From the NCBI GenBank assembly GCA_003142185.1, contig PLOR01000042.1, positions 4,875 through 68,874 on the forward strand: 64,000 bases of DNA, read 5' to 3'. The DNA comes from Bryobacterales bacterium. GTDB lineage: Bacteria > Acidobacteriota > Terriglobia > Bryobacterales > Bryobacteraceae. This document shows positions 57,642 through 64,000 of this stretch, one piece after another (within the stretch, counting starts at the first letter, position 1; each line of letters opens with the position of its first letter). Under the pieces are notes generated by a model, which was given only the letters and a program-made list of their open reading frames with translations, had not been told where the DNA came from and searched no databases. A program made the translations under genes and the position numbers.

Positions 57642-58658
57642 ATGGCCGTAACGATGAAGGACATCGCCCGCGAACTCGGGGTGTCCGTGGTGACGGTCTC
57701 CAAGGTCGTTCGCAACCACAGTGACATTGGAGAAGAGACGCGGCAACGCGTGCTCAAACGCATCAAGGAGTTGAACTACGAGCCGAATATGGCCGCCCGT
57801 GCGCTGGTCACGGGCCGCACCTATGCGACCGGATTGATTGTTCCGGACCTGGTGCACCCGTTCTTCGCGGAAGTGGCGGGCGGTCTTTCCGACGTTCTGC
57901 GCCGCAAGAATTATAGCCTGCTGATCTCCTCTTCGCAGGGAGACCCGGACCTGGAACGGCAGGAGATCAAGCGGCTGCTCAGCCGGCGGCTGGATGCGCT
58001 GATGATTGCCTCCACCGAGTGGAGCGCGGAGAGCTTCCGCCGCATTGAAGCGCAGAAGGTCCCGTATGTTTTGATTGACCGCGGTTTTCCGGGGATGCCG
58101 GCGAATTTCGTCGGCGTGGACGACGTCGCGGTGGGCCGTCTGGCAACCGAACACCTGATATCGGCAGGGTGCCGGAGAATTGCGCACATTCGCGGTCCTG
58201 CCACGAGCACGGCGGTTGGGCGCCTGGAGGGCTATACCCAGGCCCTCACTGGATCCGATTTGGCCCAATTCCAGGACTACGTGGTGATGGGGCGCTCGCC
58301 CGACGTGGATAGCTGGATCAGCGGCCATGAGGCAATGAAGAAGCTGCTCCAGCTCGACCCGCGCCCCGACGGCGTGTTCTGTTACAACGACCCGATCGCG
58401 ATCGGAGTGATCGATGCCATCCTCGAGACCGGATTGCTGGTTCCCCAGGATATCGCTGTGATTGGCTGTGGCAACCTTCATTACGACAAGTCCCTGCGCG
58501 TGCCCCTGTCGAGTGTCGACCAGCAGAGCAGGGCCATCGGCGAGCGCGCCGGGAAACTGGTGCTGTCGCTGATCGAAGCCAAAATCCCGCCACAGCCAAG
58601 GAGCATCATGCTCCAGCCCGCCGTGGTGCCGCGAGAATCCACGCGAAGGAGCGCCTGA
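57642..58658 (+). CDS. LacI-family transcriptional regulator
   Basis: A 338-residue repressor. The N-terminal helix-turn-helix (MKDIARELGVSVVTVSKVVR) and hinge helix (NMAARALVTGRTYATGLIVP) are standard. The periplasmic-binding-like sensor domain follows (DLVHPFFAEVAGGLSDVL, GVDDVAVGRLATEHLI, DGVFCYNDPIAIGVIDAI, PLSSVDQQSRAIGERAG). It would sense a sugar or metabolite, unidentified here. It is followed 83 bases later by the fucose-type gene on the same strand, which suggests, but does not prove, a sugar-linked role. Upstream is the FG-GAP gene on the opposite strand. Confidence 0.93.
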   Translation: MAVTMKDIARELGVSVVTVSKVVRNHSDIGEETRQRVLKRIKELNYEPNMAARALVTGRTYATGLIVPDLVHPFFAEVAGGLSDVLRRKNYSLLISSSQGDPDLERQEIKRLLSRRLDALMIASTEWSAESFRRIEAQKVPYVLIDRGFPGMPANFVGVDDVAVGRLATEHLISAGCRRIAHIRGPATSTAVGRLEGYTQALTGSDLAQFQDYVVMGRSPDVDSWISGHEAMKKLLQLDPRPDGVFCYNDPIAIGVIDAILETGLLVPQDIAVIGCGNLHYDKSLRVPLSSVDQQSRAIGERAGKLVLSLIEAKIPPQPRSIMLQPAVVPRESTRRSA

Positions 58659-58660
58659 CG

Positions 58661-58684
58661 GTAGGGCATGCTTTTAGCTTGCCC
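58661..58684. repeat. Short hairpin repeat, GGGCA...TGCCC family (copy 4)
   Basis: This copy reads GGGCATGCTTTTAGCTTGCC with one extra T. It is followed at 58690-58717 by an exact tandem duplication of TTTGATTGTCTTTA. Confidence 0.65.
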
Positions 58685-58741
58685 TTATGTTTGATTGTCT
58701 TTATTTGATTGTCTTTAGCTGAAACGTCTCCCAAGCCTGCC

Positions 58742-60337
58742 ATGCCGAACCGAACCGATTGGGATTACCTCATCGTTACCGCCGCCAATGCCCCCCAGGC
58801 AGTGGCCTACCAGGCGCAGATTCAGCTCCGCCGCGAGATCGGCGAACTGCCGCAGGTGAGGCACGTCCTGGCGATCCCGGATCAGGATGGCCGCCGCGTC
58901 GGCAGCGGCGGCAGCACCCTCGAGTGCCTGGCTGAGGTGCTGCGCCGCGAATCGCAGCCGGGCGATGACGGGAGCACCCTGAATTCCGCGGAGGCAATCC
59001 TGCGCCGTCTGCGCATTTTGATCGTACACGCCGGCGGCGACTCCCGGCGCCTGCCCGCGTACTCGCCTTGCGGCAAGATCTTCATTCCGCTTCCCGGCGA
59101 TTCCCGCTCCGCCTTGGGATCCACGTTGTTTGACCGGCTGGCAGCGGCTTTCCTCGGGCTGCCCGCGGGCGCGCCCGGCGCCGGTCAGGTGGTGATCGCT
59201 TCCGGAGACGCGCTCATCCGTTTCGATCCGGCGGCGGTCCGCTTCCCAGCGCCGGGGATTACCGCGCTCGGGGCGCCGGCATCTCCGGCCGAGGCGGCGC
59301 GCCACGGCGTGTTCTGCCCCAACGCGGATGGCTCCGTGCGGCTGTATCTGCAAAAGCCGGACGTGTGCGCGCAAAACGAAGCGGGCGCCATCGGCCTCGA
59401 CGGCCGGACGGTGCTCGATGCCGGCGTGATGAGTTTCGATGGCAGCGCCGCGGCCAGGCTCCTGCGGGCGTTCCGGACTCCGCCGGCACGCGAAGCGATT
59501 TTGTCTCATGGCATCGATCTGTACCGCGAGGTCTGCTGCGCGCTGGGAACCGAGGCGACGCTCGCTCACTACGTGAAGACGGCGCGGGGAAGCGGATCGA
59601 CGTTGGATGAAGCTCTCCTGGCCAGCCTGTTCGCCGAGTTGCACCAAATTCCCTTGCACGTCCAGGTCCTCGATGGATGCGGCTTTCTGCATTTCGGATC
59701 CACCAGCCAATTGATTTCGAGCGGTCTGGAACTGGTCGCCCAGGACCAGGGTGCGCCGCCCGCCACCACCATACTCGCCATCGACAACGACGTTCAGGCC
59801 AACGGTGGAATCGACGGCCGCGAAGTCTGGGTTGAAGGTTGCCGCTTGCATGCGCCGCTGGGCCTGCGGGGCCGCAACGTGGTGGTTGGCGTCGACGTTT
59901 TCGATCCGCTCGAGCTGCCGGAAGTAGCCTGCCTGGACATTTCATCGGGCTTGGATCGAAAGGGCTGCGAGGTGTGTTTCATCCGGTGCTGCGGCGTGGA
60001 TGACACGTTCAAGCGCCCGGTGGCGGAAGGCGCTACGTTCTGCGGAAAGCCGCTGGCGGAATGGCTGCTGGCGGCCGGCGCACCGGTCTCCGGCATCTGG
60101 GACGACGAGACGCCCGAGGCGGAGCGCACGCTTTGGAATGCCAGGATGTTTCCGGCCGAGCGAGAGCACGGAGCTTTCCGGCAGTGGCTTTGGATGTTCG
60201 ACGTGGCCAGTGCCACGCCGGAGCAGAAGCTTGCGTTTCGTTCCGCGGATCGTTACAGCTCAGCCGAGATCGCCGTGCGGGCCGACCATGCTACCTTCTA
60301 TGCGCGGCGCACGGCCTTACGCGCGGCGGCGAAGTAG
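58742..60337 (+). CDS. L-fucose-1-phosphate guanylyltransferase / GDP-fucose pyrophosphorylase-like protein
   Basis: A 531-residue protein of the fucokinase/GDP-fucose pyrophosphorylase family (PF07959). Key blocks are GRRVGSGGSTLECLAEVL and RILIVHAGGDSRRLPAYSPC, followed by GKIFIPLP, the nucleotide-binding start of the guanylyltransferase fold. A left-handed-helix-like end is suggested by GREVWVEGCRLHAPLGLRGR. In Bacteroides FKP this region is fused to a GHMP kinase; here no kinase domain or gene is present. It could be a pyrophosphorylase working on another sugar phosphate. I chose the ATG at 58742 over a TTG at 58709. LacI regulator lies just upstream. Confidence 0.78.
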   Translation: MPNRTDWDYLIVTAANAPQAVAYQAQIQLRREIGELPQVRHVLAIPDQDGRRVGSGGSTLECLAEVLRRESQPGDDGSTLNSAEAILRRLRILIVHAGGDSRRLPAYSPCGKIFIPLPGDSRSALGSTLFDRLAAAFLGLPAGAPGAGQVVIASGDALIRFDPAAVRFPAPGITALGAPASPAEAARHGVFCPNADGSVRLYLQKPDVCAQNEAGAIGLDGRTVLDAGVMSFDGSAAARLLRAFRTPPAREAILSHGIDLYREVCCALGTEATLAHYVKTARGSGSTLDEALLASLFAELHQIPLHVQVLDGCGFLHFGSTSQLISSGLELVAQDQGAPPATTILAIDNDVQANGGIDGREVWVEGCRLHAPLGLRGRNVVVGVDVFDPLELPEVACLDISSGLDRKGCEVCFIRCCGVDDTFKRPVAEGATFCGKPLAEWLLAAGAPVSGIWDDETPEAERTLWNARMFPAEREHGAFRQWLWMFDVASATPEQKLAFRSADRYSSAEIAVRADHATFYARRTALRAAAK

Positions 60338-60378
60338 CCGCGATGAGCCGGACCAGGGCGTCCGCCCACAGAGTTGGA

Positions 60379-61341
60379 TTAACCCTGGCGGCGTCTGCGG
60401 ATGAGGGCCAGAGCGATTAGACCCGCTCCCACGCAGGCTAACGGCGCAGGCTCGGGCGCAAATGTGGTTCCCTGGAAAGTGAAGTTGTGAAACTCGGTGC
60501 CGCCGCTGGCGCCCGCGGTGAACGAGGCTGCAACCAGCGAACCGACGAACTGGCCGCCATCGCCCGTCACGGCGGCATCGGGAGCCAGAACGCTGCCCAT
60601 GGAGGAGCCCCCCAGCGTGATGGCGGTCGCCTGGTCGAAGTTGAACAGCACGTCTTGCGCCCCGCCTGGGCTATTGTCGCCATTATTGCCGGCGCCATTG
60701 ATTTCTATGTCTCCCGACAGCGTGCCGGTGGCGCCGGAGACGTTGATGATCACCCAGCTCGTACTGGAAACGCCGTTAATATTGAGCGCCTGGCCCGATG
60801 CAACGACGGAGTCTGCGACGTTGATGATGTTCAGGCCGCTAGCCGACACGGTGCATGTCGTGACGTTGCCGGAGGCCGTGCAACTATCGCCCTTGGTGGT
60901 GGAGTCGTTGGACAGTTGGGTAGACACGCTCGTGAACTGCTGGAAGGCGGTCGAGAAAGTGACCGGATTTGATGAGACCGCATTCCCTGTGCCGTTGTTG
61001 TAGAAGGTGGAGTCTGTTCCGGAGAAATACCAGTTCCCGTTGAAAATCGACGCCTCGCCGGTTGCTCCGCCGGCGGCAATAAATGCGGTGCCGGTCGTGC
61101 CGTTGGGACCGGGGAATGCGGTGAGAGACTCCCCATCCAGGGCGTCGGCGATGCTGAAACCGTTCATCGCGGCGACGCCGCCTACGGCCAGCCCGCCGCC
61201 GACATCGGTGTTTGCGTCGGTGAAATTGCCGCTGACGACAACGTTATAGGGGGTCAGGATGCTCGCGGCGGGAGCGGTAGAGGCAAGAAAAAGAGCGGCA
61301 GCGAACGCAACTGGACTGTATCGGGTGTTTCCGGGAATCAC
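60379..61341 (-). CDS. Choice-of-anchor A / PEP-CTERM exported protein
   Basis: A 320-residue exported protein. The signal peptide is followed by the choice-of-anchor A domain (ILTPYNVVVSGNFTDANTDV, GGLAVGGVAAMNGF, SWVIINVSGATGTLSGDIEI, SMGSVLAPDAAVTGDGGQFV). The C-terminus is a PEP-CTERM sorting tail: APEPAPLACV, hydrophobic GAGLIALALI and basic RRRRQG. Exosortase processing would anchor or release it at the surface. Such proteins are linked with extracellular matrix. It converges on the pyrophosphorylase gene. The exosortase gene is outside the window. Confidence 0.87.
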   Translation of the reverse strand: MIPGNTRYSPVAFAAALFLASTAPAASILTPYNVVVSGNFTDANTDVGGGLAVGGVAAMNGFSIADALDGESLTAFPGPNGTTGTAFIAAGGATGEASIFNGNWYFSGTDSTFYNNGTGNAVSSNPVTFSTAFQQFTSVSTQLSNDSTTKGDSCTASGNVTTCTVSASGLNIINVADSVVASGQALNINGVSSTSWVIINVSGATGTLSGDIEINGAGNNGDNSPGGAQDVLFNFDQATAITLGGSSMGSVLAPDAAVTGDGGQFVGSLVAASFTAGASGGTEFHNFTFQGTTFAPEPAPLACVGAGLIALALIRRRRQG

Positions 61342-61773
61342 TATCCCGAAGGTACCACTGCGGCCTGGAAAGCGGCCAGTACCGAAGGTTCCAGCCAGGT
61401 ACCTAAGAGTTGTAGCTTCAATGCTTCAGAGAGGCGTACTGGGGAAGTGCGGAGCGCACCACTCGGCCGTGCCGGTCCCCGTTATTGACCCACGTCTGTA
61501 AACGGGGCAGGGCCCCCCGAGCGCCTTCAGGCTTCTCCCTTGCGAGGCCCTGAGGGCGCCGCCGCCAGGAGCTTGCTCACCAGCGCGTTGTAATCGAGTC
61601 GGGCCCCTATTTTGATAGTGTTGGATCAAAATAGGCGGACCGACACCTGCTTCGCAGGAACGCTCCACCCGAATTATACCGCAAGCCCGGCGCCTTCTGA
61701 AGTGAATTCCCACACCTGCCCTTGTATTCGCCTTGCAATGGACATAGCATGGAATCGAGGATGCGATATTCAG
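61342..61773. other. Gene-poor interval with inverted repeats
   Basis: The 432-base interval contains the perfect inverted repeat CCTATTTTGAT/ATCAAAATAGG at 61606-61616 and 61625-61635, and a CCTGC/GCAGG hairpin at about 61651. Open frames over this stretch (such as one beginning MIVLDQNRRTDT) look like repeat-derived sequence. It should carry the promoter for the PEP-CTERM gene on the minus strand. I see no recognised RNA gene. Confidence 0.45.
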
Positions 61774-62121
61774 ATGAAACTATCTGTTTTGGTCTCGCTG
61801 CTGCTCGCGGTCGGCATGGCAGTCTGGGCTGAGCAGCCCATGCCGAAAATGGTCACGGTGGATCCGCTGAACGGAAAGGCGGGAGACGTGATCGTCGCGA
61901 CCGGAGAGAACCTCCAAAAAGATGCGGTTGCCAAGCTGTACCTTACCGATGAAAAGAACGACTTCGCCTGTGAAATGCTCGAACAGACGGACACCACCAT
62001 CAAGTTCAAGATTCCCGCCAAGGCGCCTCAGGGAGCGAGGCTGACGGTGATGGTGCTGACCACGGGCAAGGACGCCAAGTTAATCGAGCAACCGGTCAAG
62101 GTTGAGATCGACGAACCATAG
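61774..62121 (+). CDS. Small exported IPT/TIG-domain protein
   Basis: A 115-residue protein: signal peptide (MKLSVLVSLLLAVGMAVWAE), then an immunoglobulin-like TIG domain (VTVDPLNGKAGDVIVATGEN, AVAKLYLTDEKN, TIKFKIPAKAPQGARLTVMV). TIG domains often bind proteins or sugars at the surface. I chose the ATG at 61774 because the signal peptide starts there; an ATG at 61738 would add 12 residues of spacer. The stop lies 12 bases from the convergent TPR gene stop. Confidence 0.75.
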   Translation: MKLSVLVSLLLAVGMAVWAEQPMPKMVTVDPLNGKAGDVIVATGENLQKDAVAKLYLTDEKNDFACEMLEQTDTTIKFKIPAKAPQGARLTVMVLTTGKDAKLIEQPVKVEIDEP

Positions 62122-62133
62122 CGGGGCGCGCGC

Positions 62134-63303
62134 TTAGCCGGCGCGACGGCGGTAGGGCGTCTCCAGGTATTTCCTGGCCTCCTGCGCGCCGTCGGCTTCG
62201 GGCGCATAGGCAATCGCCTTGCGATATGCCTCCAGGGCCTGCGCGCGGTGCTGCTGCAAGTCGTAGATCTGGCCAATCCTCAGGTATGTATACACGCCCG
62301 TATTCAGGTCCACCTCAGGGGCGGCCGCAACCTGTTGCAGGTGGCCGAGTGCGTGGTCGAGCTCGCCGTACCAGAATTCGATGGTGCCTTGCTGATAGTA
62401 GATTTTTTCCCACGGAACGCGATCGTAGCCAGGGGCGTGTTTGGTCTTGAGCTCCACCACTTTCCCGACCGCCGCCAGCGCGTTGGTCTTGTCGCCGGCC
62501 ATGCTGTACATCTGGGAGAGTTCGAGCCGCAGCAGGTAATTGCGCGGGAAGCGGCGGATCAGGTCCTCGACGATTGGCACCGCGCGCCGCGTCTGGTTTT
62601 CCCGCCGGTAGAGCGCGCCCAGGAAGACTTCGGCTTCGATCCGGTTGTCGCTCCCGTGCGCCGCCACGTCCTGCACGATGCGGATGCCCGTCTCCTTATC
62701 GCCATGCATCCCGATCAGAAAGCCTAGCGTGCGCCAGGTCCAGGGAAGGCTGCCGATGATGTAATCGTGCAGCCCCTCCACCAGGCGCGCGTCCACGTTG
62801 TCGGGTTCGAGCGCCTCCACCCGGGCGTGCAGGCGCCGCGCCGTCGTGGCGTCCTTGAGCGAATCGTGCCACGCCTTCTTCACCACCCAGTAGTAGTTGG
62901 ACCGCAGGCCGTATGAGATGCCCAGCGCGTACAGCGCCGCGGCGTCCTTGGGATTCTTATCGATCCGCGCCTGGGCCAGCGCCATGGCCTTCGCCACCTC
63001 GTCCAAGAACCATTGCTCGGTCCGCGCCGAAGGGTTCAGTTTCGGCCACCGCAGGAAGGAGTTGTTGCCCGAGACCATCTCGCTTTCGAGCGCGCCATCG
63101 CGGCACATCTCCTGAAACACGATGGTCTGGGCCAGGTGATTGTGCAGTTCCGGATCGTTGGGATGAAGCGCGATGGCGCCCTGGAAATCGGCGATCGATT
63201 CGTCGAAGTCGAGATTGTAAAAGTGGACGTACCCGCGCTCGACCAGCGGATCCCCGGCCCAAGCCGTGAATATCAGAAGCGAAGCCAACACGAGCAGCCG
63301 CAC
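62134..63303 (-). CDS. Exported TPR-repeat protein
   Basis: A 389-residue protein. The GTG at 63303 opens a signal peptide (RLLVLASLLIFTAWAG). TPR-like helical pairs run from about 25 to 380 (AIALHPNDPELHNHLAQTIV, AALYALGISYGLRSNYYWVV, LRLELSQMYSMAGDKTNALA, YTYLRIGQIYDLQQHRAQAL). A longer frame to 63432 would be translated from the upstream repeat. The protein probably acts as a scaffold in the periplasm. Confidence 0.78.
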   Translation of the reverse strand: MRLLVLASLLIFTAWAGDPLVERGYVHFYNLDFDESIADFQGAIALHPNDPELHNHLAQTIVFQEMCRDGALESEMVSGNNSFLRWPKLNPSARTEQWFLDEVAKAMALAQARIDKNPKDAAALYALGISYGLRSNYYWVVKKAWHDSLKDATTARRLHARVEALEPDNVDARLVEGLHDYIIGSLPWTWRTLGFLIGMHGDKETGIRIVQDVAAHGSDNRIEAEVFLGALYRRENQTRRAVPIVEDLIRRFPRNYLLRLELSQMYSMAGDKTNALAAVGKVVELKTKHAPGYDRVPWEKIYYQQGTIEFWYGELDHALGHLQQVAAAPEVDLNTGVYTYLRIGQIYDLQQHRAQALEAYRKAIAYAPEADGAQEARKYLETPYRRRAG

Positions 63304-63374
63304 ACTTTCATCGTATCGCGGCGGGGGTTTCAGGTTGTTGAACTGCGGCGGGAGCGCGGGTGACCGACACAGTA

Positions 63375-63638
63375 ATGACGAAACCCTCAGTTCCTGGTGA
63401 ACTCGCATGAATCTGAGTGTAGGGGTACGCACGGCTTTGCTCTTTCAAGAGGATTTGTATCAGGGCACGGCTTGAAGCCGTGCCGAAGGATCGGAGAAAG
63501 GTCTGGGCTTCAGCCCCTGGGAAACGCAGGAAGGCCTCAGAGGCTAAAGCCTTTGGCTGCCGATGCGTTGCGGCACGGATGAATCCATGCCCTGATACAG
63601 AGCCAGCCGCCGGGCTCCACTTCCATGTCGCACACCCG
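63375..63638 (+). repeat. Large interspersed repeat (about 260 bp), copy D
   Basis: Mini-frame MTKPSVPGELA lies at the 5' end, followed by the outer arm GTATCAGGGCACGGCTT, GGGCTTCAGCCC, GGCTAAAGCC and a right arm with the altered core GGCACGGATGAATCCATGCC. This copy is diverged from A-C but keeps the right-arm terminus (CCCTGATAC) and the 3' CCATGTCGCACACCC. It fills most of the gap between the TPR gene and vapB. Confidence 0.72.
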
Positions 63639-63708
63639 CAGCGCACGGCGCGGGAGGGAAGCGCCCACAGGCCGGGCGCCGGAGAACGGAAAGTGACATA
63701 ATTATGGC

Positions 63709-63936
63709 ATGAGTGTCCGAACCACGATCGATATTCCGGACGATCTTCATGCCGCGCTCCGGCGGCGTGCGGCGGCGGAGCGCACCTCGATTCGTTCGCT
63801 GATTACCGGCGCCATCGAGAGCAGATTCCAGCCGCGGCCATCGCGTCGTGTGACGGCGCCGCTGGTGGGGAAGAAGGGTAAGCCCGCCGCTGGCAGTCCC
63901 GACCGGGAGAATCCGTACGACGTCCTATTTGCCTGA
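63709..63936 (+). CDS. VapB-type ribbon-helix-helix antitoxin
   Basis: A 75-residue protein with an N-terminal strand and two helices (RTTIDIPDDLHAALRRRAAA, RTSIRSLITGAIESRFQ) typical of ribbon-helix-helix antitoxins. The C-terminus ends DRENPYDVLFA, the toxin-binding end. Its stop lies eight bases inside the PIN-domain toxin gene that follows, giving coupled expression. Both are expected to autorepress as a complex. It is the third toxin-antitoxin locus in the window. Confidence 0.85.
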   Translation: MSVRTTIDIPDDLHAALRRRAAAERTSIRSLITGAIESRFQPRPSRRVTAPLVGKKGKPAAGSPDRENPYDVLFA

Positions 63937-64000
63937 TCTGAACGTCTGGCTCGCCTTGAGCTGGGCCAACCACATGCACTCCGATGCCGCATGGGCCTGG
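63929..64000 (+). CDS. VapC-type PIN-domain ribonuclease toxin (cut by right edge)
   Basis: A TTG at 63929 opens LPDLNVWLALSWANHMHSDA, matching the N-terminus of PIN toxins of the PDLNVWLAL class, where the first catalytic Asp is the D at position 3. Only 24 codons lie in the window. It overlaps vapB by eight bases, the usual layout. PIN toxins cleave tRNA or rRNA. The reading frame is open to the edge. Confidence 0.8.
   Translation, partial: MPDLNVWLALSWANHMHSDAAWAW

Noticed and set aside
1-64000. CRISPR arrays, rRNA and tRNA genes
   Set aside because: I looked for regularly spaced direct repeats, tRNA T-loop motifs and rRNA landmarks by eye and recognised none; a covariance-model scan would settle this.

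Overview
The window is high-GC, densely coding bacterial DNA, most likely from an acidobacterium of the Solibacter/Bryobacter group (class Terriglobia, order Bryobacterales). Three signs point there. Two secreted proteins carry what I recognise as the Solibacter-type C-terminal domain (TIGR03437). There is a large secretome of DUF1549, DUF1501, pre-peptidase C-terminal and PEP-CTERM proteins. The spacers are rich in interspersed palindromic repeats. No rRNA, tRNA or CRISPR array was recognised.

Layout. 1-8 kb: the start of a MltD-type lytic transglycosylase, an EF-G paralogue, an orphan antitoxin whose PIN toxin is cut off by a MITE-like element, thiG, a zinc alcohol dehydrogenase, and an operon of two signal-less HtrA-like proteases with a LuxR-type protein that has lost its phosphorylation site. 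8-19 kb: a GAF-ANTAR regulator, a TPR protein, a DUF1549/DUF1501/PPC secreted operon, an unknown secreted protein and a GH2 glycosidase. 19-28 kb: an O-antigen-type ABC ATPase, a PEP-CTERM protein, tsaB, a DUF5060/DUF4038-type glycosidase, an exported DsbA-like thioredoxin and an exported SAM methyltransferase. 28-36 kb: an alkyltransferase-like DNA repair protein, then four alkaline-phosphatase-superfamily proteins with a ribbon-helix-helix protein coded inside the cluster. 36-41 kb: an isoprenylcysteine-methyltransferase-like membrane protein, an M28 peptidase, a TPR protein and miaA. 41.5-43.9 kb: an accessory island with mqsRA, an orphan RHS-like C-terminal module, a small membrane protein and remnants of a REP-associated transposase and an IS110 element. 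44-64 kb: sucCD-ndk, trpD, a secreted adhesin-like protein, a hut operon (hutU-ftcD-hutI), an FG-GAP protein, a LacI regulator, a fucose-1-phosphate guanylyltransferase-like gene, a choice-of-anchor-A PEP-CTERM protein, a TPR protein, and a vapBC pair running off the right edge.

How genes work together. The hut genes take urocanate to glutamate through a fused formiminotransferase-cyclodeaminase; no hutH is present here. sucCD and ndk share an overlapping operon that couples succinyl-CoA hydrolysis to nucleotide pools. The DUF1549/DUF1501/PPC genes form one export-linked operon.

The best candidate for an undescribed system is the alkaline-phosphatase-superfamily cluster at 29.1-36.0 kb. Its four enzymes show Thr or Ser at the nucleophile position instead of a sulfatase Cys, and three are membrane-associated. 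Second are the accessory island at 41.5-43.9 kb and the HtrA/pseudo-receiver operon. At least five families of intergenic inverted repeats recur; some sit inside operons, and one coincides with the broken toxin gene.
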